NCBI GenBank assembly: GCA_003167495.1 | Contig: PMSX01000190.1 | Span: 1 to 33,219 of the forward strand | DNA from: Bryobacterales bacterium | GTDB lineage: Bacteria > Acidobacteriota > Terriglobia > Bryobacterales > Bryobacteraceae | Length of the DNA: 33,219 nucleotides | Direction of reading: 5' to 3' | Shown here: in pieces, positions 23,696 to 30,952 of the stretch | Position numbering within the stretch: the stretch's first letter is position 1 | Layout of the letters: each line of letters starts with the position of its first letter | The notes under the pieces: generated by a model | The model's database searches: none | What the model was told of the DNA's origin: nothing | The model's input: only the letters and a program-made list of their open reading frames with translations | Position numbers and translations under genes: made by a program

Positions 23696-24640
23696 ATGAC
23701 TCGGCGCGAAGTTCTTGCAACCACGCTCGCCGCCGCCGTCGTCCAGAAAACGCAGGCAGAGCCTTCTGCACTTTGGGGAGGTCCGGTGGTTGATTGCCAT
23801 TTCCATCTTCGCCCAGGCCTGGATACCAACTACGTCCATATGCAAGGCTGCGAGGTTTCGAATGCGCTGCTGCTTTCACGAGCGAACGCGACGGAGCAGA
23901 TTCAGGCGATGCAGGCTAAATATCCGGGCGTTTTTGCTTGGACGGCCACAACGGACATTACCAAACCCGACGCCGAAGCGATTCTGACCGCAGCCGTAAA
24001 ACAGGGCGCGTTGGGCTTGGGCGAGATCAAGTTTCATGTGGCTAGCGGCGGCCCTGAGCTGCGCCGCATGTACGCGTTGGCGGCCGATCTGAACGTCCCG
24101 ATTCTAATTCACTTTCAGGAAGTGCCGCACTTTGACGGGGAAGGCGTTTTCAGTACGGGCTTTCAACATTTCGAAACGATATTGAAGGCATACCCGAAAA
24201 CGAAGTTCGTGGGCCACGCCGACGCTTTCTGGGCCAACATCAGCGCCGATTATCACAACGAGGCGGCTTACCCTGGCGGCCCAGTCAAACCTGGTGGCAT
24301 TACAGACAAACTGCTATCCGATTACCCCAACCTGTTTGGAGATCTTTCGGCTAATTCGTGCAACAACGCGCTTTCGCGTGACGCCGAATTCACGCACGGC
24401 TTCCTGGCACGCCACCAAGAGAAGCTGATTTTTGGCAGCGATTGCTCTTGTTCCGACGGCAAAGGCGGCGGCATTTCGCAAAGCAACAATCCCGTTGCGA
24501 GCCGCATGGCGGGCAAATGCGTGGCTCGCGAAACTCTTTCTTTATTGAAACAATCGGCCTCGGCGGGCGCTTTTCGGAAAATGGCATGGAAAAACGGTCA
24601 CAGGGTCTGGCAGATTCCTGGCAGCACCTCGCTAAACTAA
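23696..24640 (+). CDS. Exported metal-dependent amidohydrolase (TIM-barrel)
   Basis: This 314-residue protein opens with a twin-arginine leader (MTRREVLATTLAAAVV), so Tat export after folding with metal is likely. It belongs to the amidohydrolase-2 type. The HxH metal motif is DCHFHLRPG (His35 and His37). EIKFHV, LIHFQEVPHF and GHADAFW supply further ligands, and FGSDCSCSDG near residue 260 carries the last conserved Asp. The substrate is unknown; relatives include decarboxylases and lactonases. The ATG at 23696 is chosen because the RR motif follows directly; an in-frame ATG at 23681 is the alternative. It ends 30 bp before the M16 protease gene in the same direction. Confidence 0.85.
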   Translation: MTRREVLATTLAAAVVQKTQAEPSALWGGPVVDCHFHLRPGLDTNYVHMQGCEVSNALLLSRANATEQIQAMQAKYPGVFAWTATTDITKPDAEAILTAAVKQGALGLGEIKFHVASGGPELRRMYALAADLNVPILIHFQEVPHFDGEGVFSTGFQHFETILKAYPKTKFVGHADAFWANISADYHNEAAYPGGPVKPGGITDKLLSDYPNLFGDLSANSCNNALSRDAEFTHGFLARHQEKLIFGSDCSCSDGKGGGISQSNNPVASRMAGKCVARETLSLLKQSASAGAFRKMAWKNGHRVWQIPGSTSLN

Positions 24641-24670
24641 AGGTTCCGGTTCTTGCCAGGGAGGCTACCA

Positions 24671-27424
24671 GTGAAGAATTGCGCCATTATCTTATCCGCG
24701 TTTTCGCTCTTTTTTCTTCTAGTGCCCACGGGAGGCGCGCAAAGCGCATTGCCTGCGGGCGTGACCAAAGTAACTTCCGTGGAGGGCATCTCGCAGTATC
24801 AGTTCGATAACGGATTGAAGCTGCTGGTCTTTCCCGATCCTTCGAAATCCACCATTACTGTCAACATCACTTATTTGGTGGGTTCGCGCCATGAAGGGGC
24901 TGGTGAGGGTGGTATGGCTCACCTCTTGGAGCACATGGTCTTTAAAGGCAGCACCAAGCACATCAACATTCCGCAGGAGTTAACGGAGCACGGCGCCCGA
25001 CCAAATGGCACTACGAGTTGGGACCGCACCAACTACTTCGAAACATTCCAGGCGTCGGACGTCAATTTGCGCTGGGCGCTCGATTTGGAATCCGACCGCA
25101 TGGTCAATTCATTCATCAAAAAGGAAGATTTCGACAAGGAATTTTCGGTGGTCCGCAACGAGTTTGAGATGGGAGAGAACAATCCCTTCGCCGTTCTATT
25201 TGAACACACAATGGCGGCGGCTTACACGGCCCACGCATATGGCCGCCCGGTGATTGGCAACCGCTCCGACGTGGAACGCGTGCCGATCACCAATCTTCAG
25301 GCCTTTTATCACAAGTTCTATCAACCTGACAACGCGGTTCTCACAGTGGCCGGGAAGGTAGACGAAGCACAGATTGTCTCTTTAGTGAACGAATACTTTG
25401 GCAAAATTCCACGGCCCACGCGGGTGCTGGAACCGACCCACACCATAGAACCGGCGCAGGACGGAGAGCGCACAACTACAGTTCGCAGGGTAGGCGAAAT
25501 TCAAGGAGTCTTGGCCGCCTATCATATTCCAGATGGCGGCAGCCCGGATTCGGCCCCGCTTGAAGTCCTGTCCGGCATCCTGGGGGAGCCTTCGTCGGGG
25601 CGTCTTTACAAAGCGCTGGTGGACAACAAGAAGGCCAGCGAAGTAGGATCGGACGCTCTACAGCTGAACGAACCTGGATTGTTCATAGCTTACGCAGTGC
25701 TGCGCTCAACCGATTCGCTCGATGACGCGGGCAAGACGCTGCTGGATGTGATCAGCGGAGTAGCCAAGGAACCGCCCAGCAAGGAAGAAGTAGACCGTGC
25801 CAAGACTCGCCTGTTGAAAAACATTGACCTATCTCTCAGCAATTCAGAACAGGTGGGCCTTTTCTTAAGCGAATGGGTAGCTTTGGGCGATTGGCGGTTG
25901 CTGTTTCTGGATCGTGACCGCATTAAGGCTGTTACACCCGACGACGTGAAGCGTGTCGCGGCCGCGTATATCAAGTTGTCCAACCGGACGGTTGGCGAAT
26001 TCATTCCAGATGCGAAACCGGATCGGGCCGAAATACCGGCTAAAACCAATGTGGCTGCCGAAGTCAAGGATTACAAAGGTGAAGCGGCCATGGCGCAAGG
26101 CGAAGCGTTTGATCCATCGCCGGCCAATATCGAATCGCGTACTACGCGGTTCACGCTGCCTTCCGGGATGAAAGTGGTTCTACTGCAAAAGAAAACACGC
26201 GGGGCGACCGTGCACGCCAAGATCGATTTGCATTTCGGCACAGTGGAAACGCTGAAGAATAAAGACGTTCTCGGCTCGCTGACGGCAAGCGTCCTCATCC
26301 GCGGCACGAGCGACAAGAACCGCCAGCAGATTCAAGACGAGATTGACCGGCTGAAGGCGCAGGTGAGCGTGGGCGGCAGCGCGACAAGCGTGGGTGTTTC
26401 CATTGAGACAGTTCGGGCAAACCTGATCCCGGTATTGCAATTAGCCGGCGAAATTTTAGAGAAGCCGACGATCCCGGAATCTGAGTTCGAAGAGATTCGC
26501 AAGGAGGAATTGACATCCCTTGAATTCGGCAAGTCTGAACCGCAAGCGATTGCACCTCTTGAGTTGACTCGGGCCCTTCGTCCGTTTCCACGTGGCGATG
26601 TGCGCAGCGCCGTCTCCTTTGAGGAGCAGATTGAGGATGTGAGCAAAGCCAAAGTAGAAGAAGCGCGCGCCTTCTATAAGCAGTTCTACGGCGCCAACCA
26701 CGGGGAGGTGTCGATTGTGGGGGACTTTGATCCGGCTGAAGCGAAGAAGGCGCTCACCGAGCTGTTTGGCTCGTTCAGGAATTCTGCTCCTTACGAGAGG
26801 GTCAAATTCGGCTTTCAGAAGACTGAGGTCATCAATAAGACCATTGAAACCCCGGACAAACAGAACGCTATGTTTGTGGCCGGCGAGCGGCTGAATCTTT
26901 CCGATACCGACGCCAATTATCCCGGTATGGTTTTCGCGAACTACATGCTGGGCGGCGGCTTTCTGAATTCGCGTCTGGCGACGCGGATCCGGGTGAAAGA
27001 CGGGCTTAGCTACGGCGTCGGTTCGCGCCTGACCGCTTCTACTCATGAAGCAGACGGCGAGTTTATGGTGTATGCGATTGCGGCTCCGCAGAATGTCGCG
27101 AAAGTCGAATCTGCCTTCAAAGAAGAACTGGCAAGAGCGTTGAAGGATGGATTCACACCCAGCGAAGTGGATAACGATCGAGTAGGCTGGCTGCAATCGC
27201 GACAGGTGAACCGATCCGATGACCGGAGTCTGGCTCAAATGCTGGCCAGTAATGAAGAAGATGGCCGAACGTTCGCGTTTGCGGAGAAACTTGAAAACAC
27301 GGTGCGGCAACTTACGCCGGACCAAGTGACGGCGGCCCTGCGGGCGGTGATTGATCCCGACCATATTTCGATTGTGAAGGCGGGAGATTTCAAGAAGGCG
27401 GCGGCCAGCGCGACCACAAAATAG
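24671..27424 (+). CDS. M16-family zinc protease, two-domain (pitrilysin-like), exported
   Basis: This 917-residue protease carries two M16 units. The GTG at 24671 is preferred because GGGAGG lies 8 nt before it and a signal peptide begins there (KNCAIILSAFSLFFLLVPTG, mature near Gln24). The active unit has the inverted zinc motif HLLEH (His84, Glu87, His88) and the third ligand Glu164 in VVRNEFEMG, exactly 76 residues later, as in pitrilysin. The C-terminal half (from about 490, RFTLPSGMKVVLLQKKTRG) repeats the fold without HxxEH and keeps the RVKDGLSYGVGSR substrate loop, as expected of the inactive partner domain. A periplasmic peptide- or misfolded-protein-degrading role is likely. Confidence 0.95.
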   Translation: MKNCAIILSAFSLFFLLVPTGGAQSALPAGVTKVTSVEGISQYQFDNGLKLLVFPDPSKSTITVNITYLVGSRHEGAGEGGMAHLLEHMVFKGSTKHINIPQELTEHGARPNGTTSWDRTNYFETFQASDVNLRWALDLESDRMVNSFIKKEDFDKEFSVVRNEFEMGENNPFAVLFEHTMAAAYTAHAYGRPVIGNRSDVERVPITNLQAFYHKFYQPDNAVLTVAGKVDEAQIVSLVNEYFGKIPRPTRVLEPTHTIEPAQDGERTTTVRRVGEIQGVLAAYHIPDGGSPDSAPLEVLSGILGEPSSGRLYKALVDNKKASEVGSDALQLNEPGLFIAYAVLRSTDSLDDAGKTLLDVISGVAKEPPSKEEVDRAKTRLLKNIDLSLSNSEQVGLFLSEWVALGDWRLLFLDRDRIKAVTPDDVKRVAAAYIKLSNRTVGEFIPDAKPDRAEIPAKTNVAAEVKDYKGEAAMAQGEAFDPSPANIESRTTRFTLPSGMKVVLLQKKTRGATVHAKIDLHFGTVETLKNKDVLGSLTASVLIRGTSDKNRQQIQDEIDRLKAQVSVGGSATSVGVSIETVRANLIPVLQLAGEILEKPTIPESEFEEIRKEELTSLEFGKSEPQAIAPLELTRALRPFPRGDVRSAVSFEEQIEDVSKAKVEEARAFYKQFYGANHGEVSIVGDFDPAEAKKALTELFGSFRNSAPYERVKFGFQKTEVINKTIETPDKQNAMFVAGERLNLSDTDANYPGMVFANYMLGGGFLNSRLATRIRVKDGLSYGVGSRLTASTHEADGEFMVYAIAAPQNVAKVESAFKEELARALKDGFTPSEVDNDRVGWLQSRQVNRSDDRSLAQMLASNEEDGRTFAFAEKLENTVRQLTPDQVTAALRAVIDPDHISIVKAGDFKKAAASATTK

Positions 27425-27442
27425 AAGTTTTCGCTGTGCTGG

Positions 27443-27889
27443 TCACATGAGGTGAAAGGCGATTTCAATACTCACTCTGACGTGCACCGCCTCACCGTCC
27501 TTGGTGCCGGGCTGAAAGCGCCACTGCTTGACGGCGTCCACGGCCGTGCGGTCTTCTTCGGCGTTCAATCCTCTTGTCACCTCAATGTCGCTCGGCAGGC
27601 CTTCAGGCGTTACGGTTGTTTTGAGTTTCACCACGCCTTCGACAAATGCTTCCTTTGACGAATTTGAGAACGACGGCTCAACATAGTGAACCACTTTAGG
27701 CGGCTTGACGTCGCCGCCTGGAGTGTAAACAATGGGCGCGGACTTGCTGTCTTTATCCTTCGATTTTCCGTCAGATTTGCCGTCTTGCAGAGCCAGAGCT
27801 TTGCTAGCGATGCCGAGTCCCAGCGCGGCGAGCATTCGCAAAACGCGTCTGCGGTCCAAACTTGAAGACACCCATAGCGGATCATCCAT
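27443..27889 (-). CDS. TonB C-terminal-domain protein with Tat-like leader
   Basis: This 148-residue protein begins with a leader containing RRRVLRMLAALGLGIA (13-28). A Lys/Asp/Ser-rich linker (36-50, GKSDGKSKDKDSK) follows, then a TonB C-terminal domain (about 60-148) with GVVKLKTTVTPEGLPSDIEV, DAVKQWRFQPGTKDG and a final IEIAFHL strand. True TonB has a single membrane anchor and a long Pro-rich spacer; both are weak here, so this may be a soluble or lipid-free relative rather than an energy transducer. It lies 48 bp downstream of the sensor kinase in the same direction and is convergent with the protease gene (18 bp between stops). Confidence 0.8.
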   Translation of the reverse strand: MDDPLWVSSSLDRRRVLRMLAALGLGIASKALALQDGKSDGKSKDKDSKSAPIVYTPGGDVKPPKVVHYVEPSFSNSSKEAFVEGVVKLKTTVTPEGLPSDIEVTRGLNAEEDRTAVDAVKQWRFQPGTKDGEAVHVRVSIEIAFHLM

Positions 27890-27937
27890 ACCAAGCGAGT
27901 TCCTGAAAAGACGTTAGCGGTTGTTAGAAGGTTTCAG

Positions 27938-29302
27938 CTAGCCACGAGATACCGTTGTCAATATCGCATCGGCGGCCTCGACCTCAGGGATTTCAATTCG
28001 CGTCTTGGTACCTTTGCCGGGGTTACTATCGACGGCGATTCGATAGCCGGCGCCGAACAGCACGCGCAGCCGTTCGTTCACGTTGCTGACGCCGACACCC
28101 GATTCAAAGAGGGTCTGCAGCTTTTCCTCATCAATACCGACACCATCGTCTTCAATCAAGATATTCAGCCGCGTTCCTTCCAGCCAAGTTCGCAGCCGCA
28201 CAGTGCCACCCGTCACTTTGTTCGCCAAGCCGTGGCGGATAGAGTTCTCAATGATGGGCTGGAGGATCATGCTCGGCACGAGACGGCTGAGCGTGGCCGG
28301 TTCTATATCCTTTTCGAATTTGAGCTTTTCGCCGAAGCGGACCATTTCAATAGCGAGGTAATCGTCGATAAAGGCGATCTCTTCGCGCAAGGGAGAGTAG
28401 TTTTCAGCCTTGCGGAGCAAACGGCGAAGAATTTTCGAAAGCCGGTAGATCATGTTGCGCGCGTTGTCGGGGTTGATCCGAATCAACGTGGCAATAGAGT
28501 TGAGCGTGTTGAAGAGGAAGTGCGGGTTGATCTGATTTGTGAGCGCCGCGAGCCGGGCTTCGGTCAGGCGAGCGTGCTGCGTTTCGAGCTGGCGTTCGGC
28601 TCGAAAACTACCCCAGACGCGAATGGGCAGCGACACGGCAAACAGGGTGGTGCCTGCGCAATAGGCAAACAAGAGCCAATCTTTCAGGTGCACGCTCTCA
28701 AAAAGAAAGAACGTATTATGTACAGGGAAGGTGGCGCACACGCCCCAGCGCAGCGCCTCGACGAGAACTACCAGAAAATTGCACGCTACGTTAAAGGCCG
28801 CTAGTTCAATCAAGCGCCGGTGAATGAGATCGCGCTTCAGGCGGAGAAGCTGCCGGAAGAAACGCCAGAGATTCAGATCGACGAACGGAGAGAAGCCCCA
28901 GATGTCTTCCGGGCGCGGCGCCAGATCGTGGATGAGCGCACCCATGATGCCCGCGGCGCTGAATAAAGGCATGGACATCCACTTGCCAACGAGCATATCG
29001 GGAATAGAGGCTATCAGCCCGGTGATAAGACCGCTCACGTAACCGCCGAGAATTCCTGAAATCATGGAACCTTCGAGCGCTAGATCGATGGCTTGATATT
29101 TACCGTTGCTGAGAATGCGGAACTCCGCGCTGGCGCCATACAGAATCGCGAAAATGAAGGCGAGATGCAGCCGCTCGCGCAGTGTTCTTTCATCGCGCAG
29201 CAGCATGCGCTGCATGGGACCGAAACGCATGACGATACTCGCCAACGAAGTGGATACGGCGATCTTCAACAAAAGCGCGGCGAGCTGCTCTTGGTTCAGC
29301 AT
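27938..29302 (-). CDS. LytS/YehU-type sensor histidine kinase
   Basis: This 454-residue kinase has an N-terminal 5TM-LYT-like membrane region (about 10-230, with RMLLRDERTLRERLHLAF at 32-49 and the Gly-rich GSMISGILGGYVSGLITG at 78-95). The His-kinase domain of the LytS type follows, with His261 in NQINPHFLFNTLNS. The ATPase part carries Asn353 (PIIENSIRHG), DDGVGI at 385-390 and the second Gly box GVGVSNVNERL at 402-412. Partners of this family are LytTR response regulators; none is next to it, so it is an orphan here. The start is the ATG at 29302, which overlaps the ATG of divergent ribA in a single CATG. Confidence 0.93.
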   Translation of the reverse strand: MLNQEQLAALLLKIAVSTSLASIVMRFGPMQRMLLRDERTLRERLHLAFIFAILYGASAEFRILSNGKYQAIDLALEGSMISGILGGYVSGLITGLIASIPDMLVGKWMSMPLFSAAGIMGALIHDLAPRPEDIWGFSPFVDLNLWRFFRQLLRLKRDLIHRRLIELAAFNVACNFLVVLVEALRWGVCATFPVHNTFFLFESVHLKDWLLFAYCAGTTLFAVSLPIRVWGSFRAERQLETQHARLTEARLAALTNQINPHFLFNTLNSIATLIRINPDNARNMIYRLSKILRRLLRKAENYSPLREEIAFIDDYLAIEMVRFGEKLKFEKDIEPATLSRLVPSMILQPIIENSIRHGLANKVTGGTVRLRTWLEGTRLNILIEDDGVGIDEEKLQTLFESGVGVSNVNERLRVLFGAGYRIAVDSNPGKGTKTRIEIPEVEAADAILTTVSRG

Positions 29303-29321
29303 GAGCTTTGGCTTCTATAAT
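29291..29321 (+). promoter_or_regulatory. Possible ribA promoter
   Basis: TTGGTT (29291-29296) is followed after 19 bp by a perfect TATAAT (29316-29321). The spacing is on the long side. If real, transcription starts near 29328, where a TTG in frame with ribA lies, and the ATG at 29301 would not be in the message. Confidence 0.4.
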
Positions 29322-29930
29322 AGAGGTTTGCCTGAATTAAAGCTTGACAAGGTAGCCGAAGCCGAATTTCCTACCCGTTTCGGCCAGTTCCGTATTTTTG
29401 GTTTTGCCGGCATTCGTCCAACTGAAACAGAAGAGGCTGTAGTTCTTACGATGGGCGATTTGAGCCCAGCTTCTCCCGCGCCACTGGTTCGCATTCATTC
29501 GCAATGCCTTACGGGCGATGTGTTTCATAGTTTGCGCTGCGATTGCCGGTCGCAGCTTGAGATTGCGCTCGACAAAATTGTGGCCGAAGGGCGCGGCATG
29601 CTCATCTATGAGCATCAAGAAGGCCGCGGCATCGGCTTGCTGAATAAATTGCGTGCATACGAGTTGCAGGATCAGGGGCTGGATACGATTGAAGCCAACG
29701 AAAAGTTAGGATTTGCGGCTGATTTGCGTGACTATGCGCTGCCGGCGGCGATTTTGAATTATTTCAAGATTGAACAGGTGCGTTTGCTTTCGAACAATCC
29801 GGAGAAAGTGGCGGCGTTGGAGAAGGCGGGGATTCGGGTTGTGGAGCGGGCACCGATTATTGCGCCGGAGCTGGATACGACAACGGAATATTTAAAGACT
29901 AAGCGGGACAAGATGGGGCATTTGTTTTAG
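29301..29930 (+). CDS. ribA: GTP cyclohydrolase II
   Basis: This enzyme opens GTP to the diaminopyrimidine that begins riboflavin synthesis, releasing formate and pyrophosphate. The 209-residue protein is a lone GCHII without a fused DHBP synthase. Zinc ligands are Cys69, Cys80 and Cys82 in HSQCLTGDVFHSLRCDC. YEHQEGRGIGLLNKLRAYEL is the catalytic loop, and LSNNPEKVAALEKAGI the substrate-binding helix. Two starts are possible: the ATG at 29301, which overlaps the divergent kinase start, or a TTG at 29328 (MPELKLDKVAEAEF, close to where relatives begin). The shorter 200-residue form would fit the TATAAT at 29316. The frame stays open far upstream, antisense to the kinase, which is not coding. 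Confidence 0.94.
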   Translation: MSFGFYNRGLPELKLDKVAEAEFPTRFGQFRIFGFAGIRPTETEEAVVLTMGDLSPASPAPLVRIHSQCLTGDVFHSLRCDCRSQLEIALDKIVAEGRGMLIYEHQEGRGIGLLNKLRAYELQDQGLDTIEANEKLGFAADLRDYALPAAILNYFKIEQVRLLSNNPEKVAALEKAGIRVVERAPIIAPELDTTTEYLKTKRDKMGHLF

Positions 29931-30021
29931 CCCCGGCTTCGTGCGTGTTCCTGGGCCAGATGTTTTTGGTAACTCTGAGTATATGATCATCGAGATCGAC
30001 AGCGGTGCGCATCAACATCAT
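29931..30021 (-). pseudogene. VapB-like antitoxin relic
   Basis: The minus strand reads MRTAVDLDDHILRVTKN from an ATG at 30012 (upstream ATGs at 30018 and 30021), very like the start of VapB antitoxins of the MRTTVDLDD type. After an apparent indel the next frame gives LAQEHARSRG and a stop near 29934. The C-terminal toxin-binding half is lacking and no PIN toxin follows; the ribA stop lies right there at 29930. It is a fragment and I am fairly, not fully, sure of the family. Confidence 0.5.
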
Positions 30022-30372
30022 AATGCGTTGGCGCTTGCCATTTCGGAAATTATTTGGCTCTTCCAACTGCCTTCCGTCTGACGAGATCGGCAAGCGCGTC
30101 TCGGAGGTCATTAATGGCCGAGCGCGCGGCGATGGCCAGCGCTTCCCAGAAGGCATGCGCAGCCGCCGGCGTTGATGTTATCCTTGCCGGATAGGGAGGT
30201 GCTGTGCTCATGGTCAGCTCAGCGAATGATACGCAAGGAGGCCGCCTCCGAGCAGGCCCCCTTACACTGCTGCCATTTCTGTGCGTGATCCCCCCCTGTT
30301 TATTTATGCGCGAAACGGGGTCCAAAGTAGTAACGGGCCGGTGCAAAAGATTTCAGGAAAGTCGAGGAGCCA
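30022..30372. other. Spacer between the VapB relic and the ECF sigma gene
   Basis: This gap holds only the small minus-strand frame at 30050-30211. The rest, 30212-30372, should contain the sigma-factor promoter, but I find no clear -35/-10 pair. Confidence 0.4.
30050..30211 (-). CDS. Small protein of unknown function
   Basis: This 53-residue frame starts at an ATG at 30211 with sequence MSTAPPYPARITSTPAAAHA, then FWEALAIAARSAINDLRDAL and a basic end ADLVRRKAVGRAK. The central part would form an amphipathic helix. The ribosome site is weak (GAGCTG). It may be a real small gene or chance; the plus strand in this gap offers nothing better. I do not recognise a family. Confidence 0.35.
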   Translation of the reverse strand: MSTAPPYPARITSTPAAAHAFWEALAIAARSAINDLRDALADLVRRKAVGRAK

Positions 30373-30951
30373 ATGGCACTGCCCTTTAGTCACGAAGCAG
30401 AGGTGACACAGTTACTGAAGGCGTGGACAGCCGGCGACGGACAAGCCCTGGAAAAGCTCACGCCGTTGGTCTATCAGCAGTTACATCGCGCAGCGCAACG
30501 CTATATAGCTGGAGAACGGCCCGGCCACACCCTGCAAACTACCGCCTTGGTCCACGAAGTCTACCTTCGGCTTGTGGACTGCGGAGAAATAGATTGGCAA
30601 GACCGGGCGCACTTCTTCGCTGTCGCGGCTCAGTTGATGCGGCGTATCTTGGTCGATTTCGCCCGTTCGCGCGGTTACCAGAAAAGAGGCGGCGGCGTGG
30701 TGAATGTACCCTTGGACGAAGCCGCCACTGTCTGCAGCGAACCCGACCCAAACCTGTTGGCCTTGGATGAGGCGCTGAAGGCGCTCGCCGCCGTAGACGC
30801 CAGGAAAAGCAGAGTCGTGGAACTAAGATTCTTCGGCGGCTTGAGCATTGAGGAAACCGCCGTGGTGCTGAACGTTTCCGTGGAGACGGTGGTTAGAGAC
30901 TGGCGATTGTCCAAGGCTTGGCTGCTGAGAGAATTGAGCGAGGCAAGTTGA
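30373..30951 (+). CDS. ECF sigma factor of the TIGR02999-like type, paired with a Ser/Thr kinase
   Basis: This 192-residue protein has sigma region 2 at about 10-100 (HEAEVTQLLKAWTAGDGQAL, TLQTTALVHEVYLRLVD, FFAVAAQLMRRILVDFARSR) and region 4 at about 130-188 (LDEALKALAAVDARKSRVVE, RFFGGLSIEETAVVLNVS, VVRDWRLSKAWLLREL). The phrase HEVYLRL and the DFARSR-xx-KRGGG linker mark the kinase-linked ECF group. GAGGAG lies 5 nt before the ATG. The stop is 1 bp before the kinase start, so the two are translationally coupled. In this group the kinase is thought to control the sigma factor by phosphorylation. Confidence 0.93.
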   Translation: MALPFSHEAEVTQLLKAWTAGDGQALEKLTPLVYQQLHRAAQRYIAGERPGHTLQTTALVHEVYLRLVDCGEIDWQDRAHFFAVAAQLMRRILVDFARSRGYQKRGGGVVNVPLDEAATVCSEPDPNLLALDEALKALAAVDARKSRVVELRFFGGLSIEETAVVLNVSVETVVRDWRLSKAWLLRELSEAS

Positions 30952-30952
30952 C

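Noticed and set aside
26456..27364. 302-codon minus-strand frame inside the M16 protease gene
   Set aside because: Composition is that of an antisense shadow, and the protease motifs on the other strand are unambiguous.
29106..29300. N-terminal extension of ribA
   Set aside because: The open frame continues upstream but is antisense to the kinase membrane region and is Arg/Ser-rich noise.
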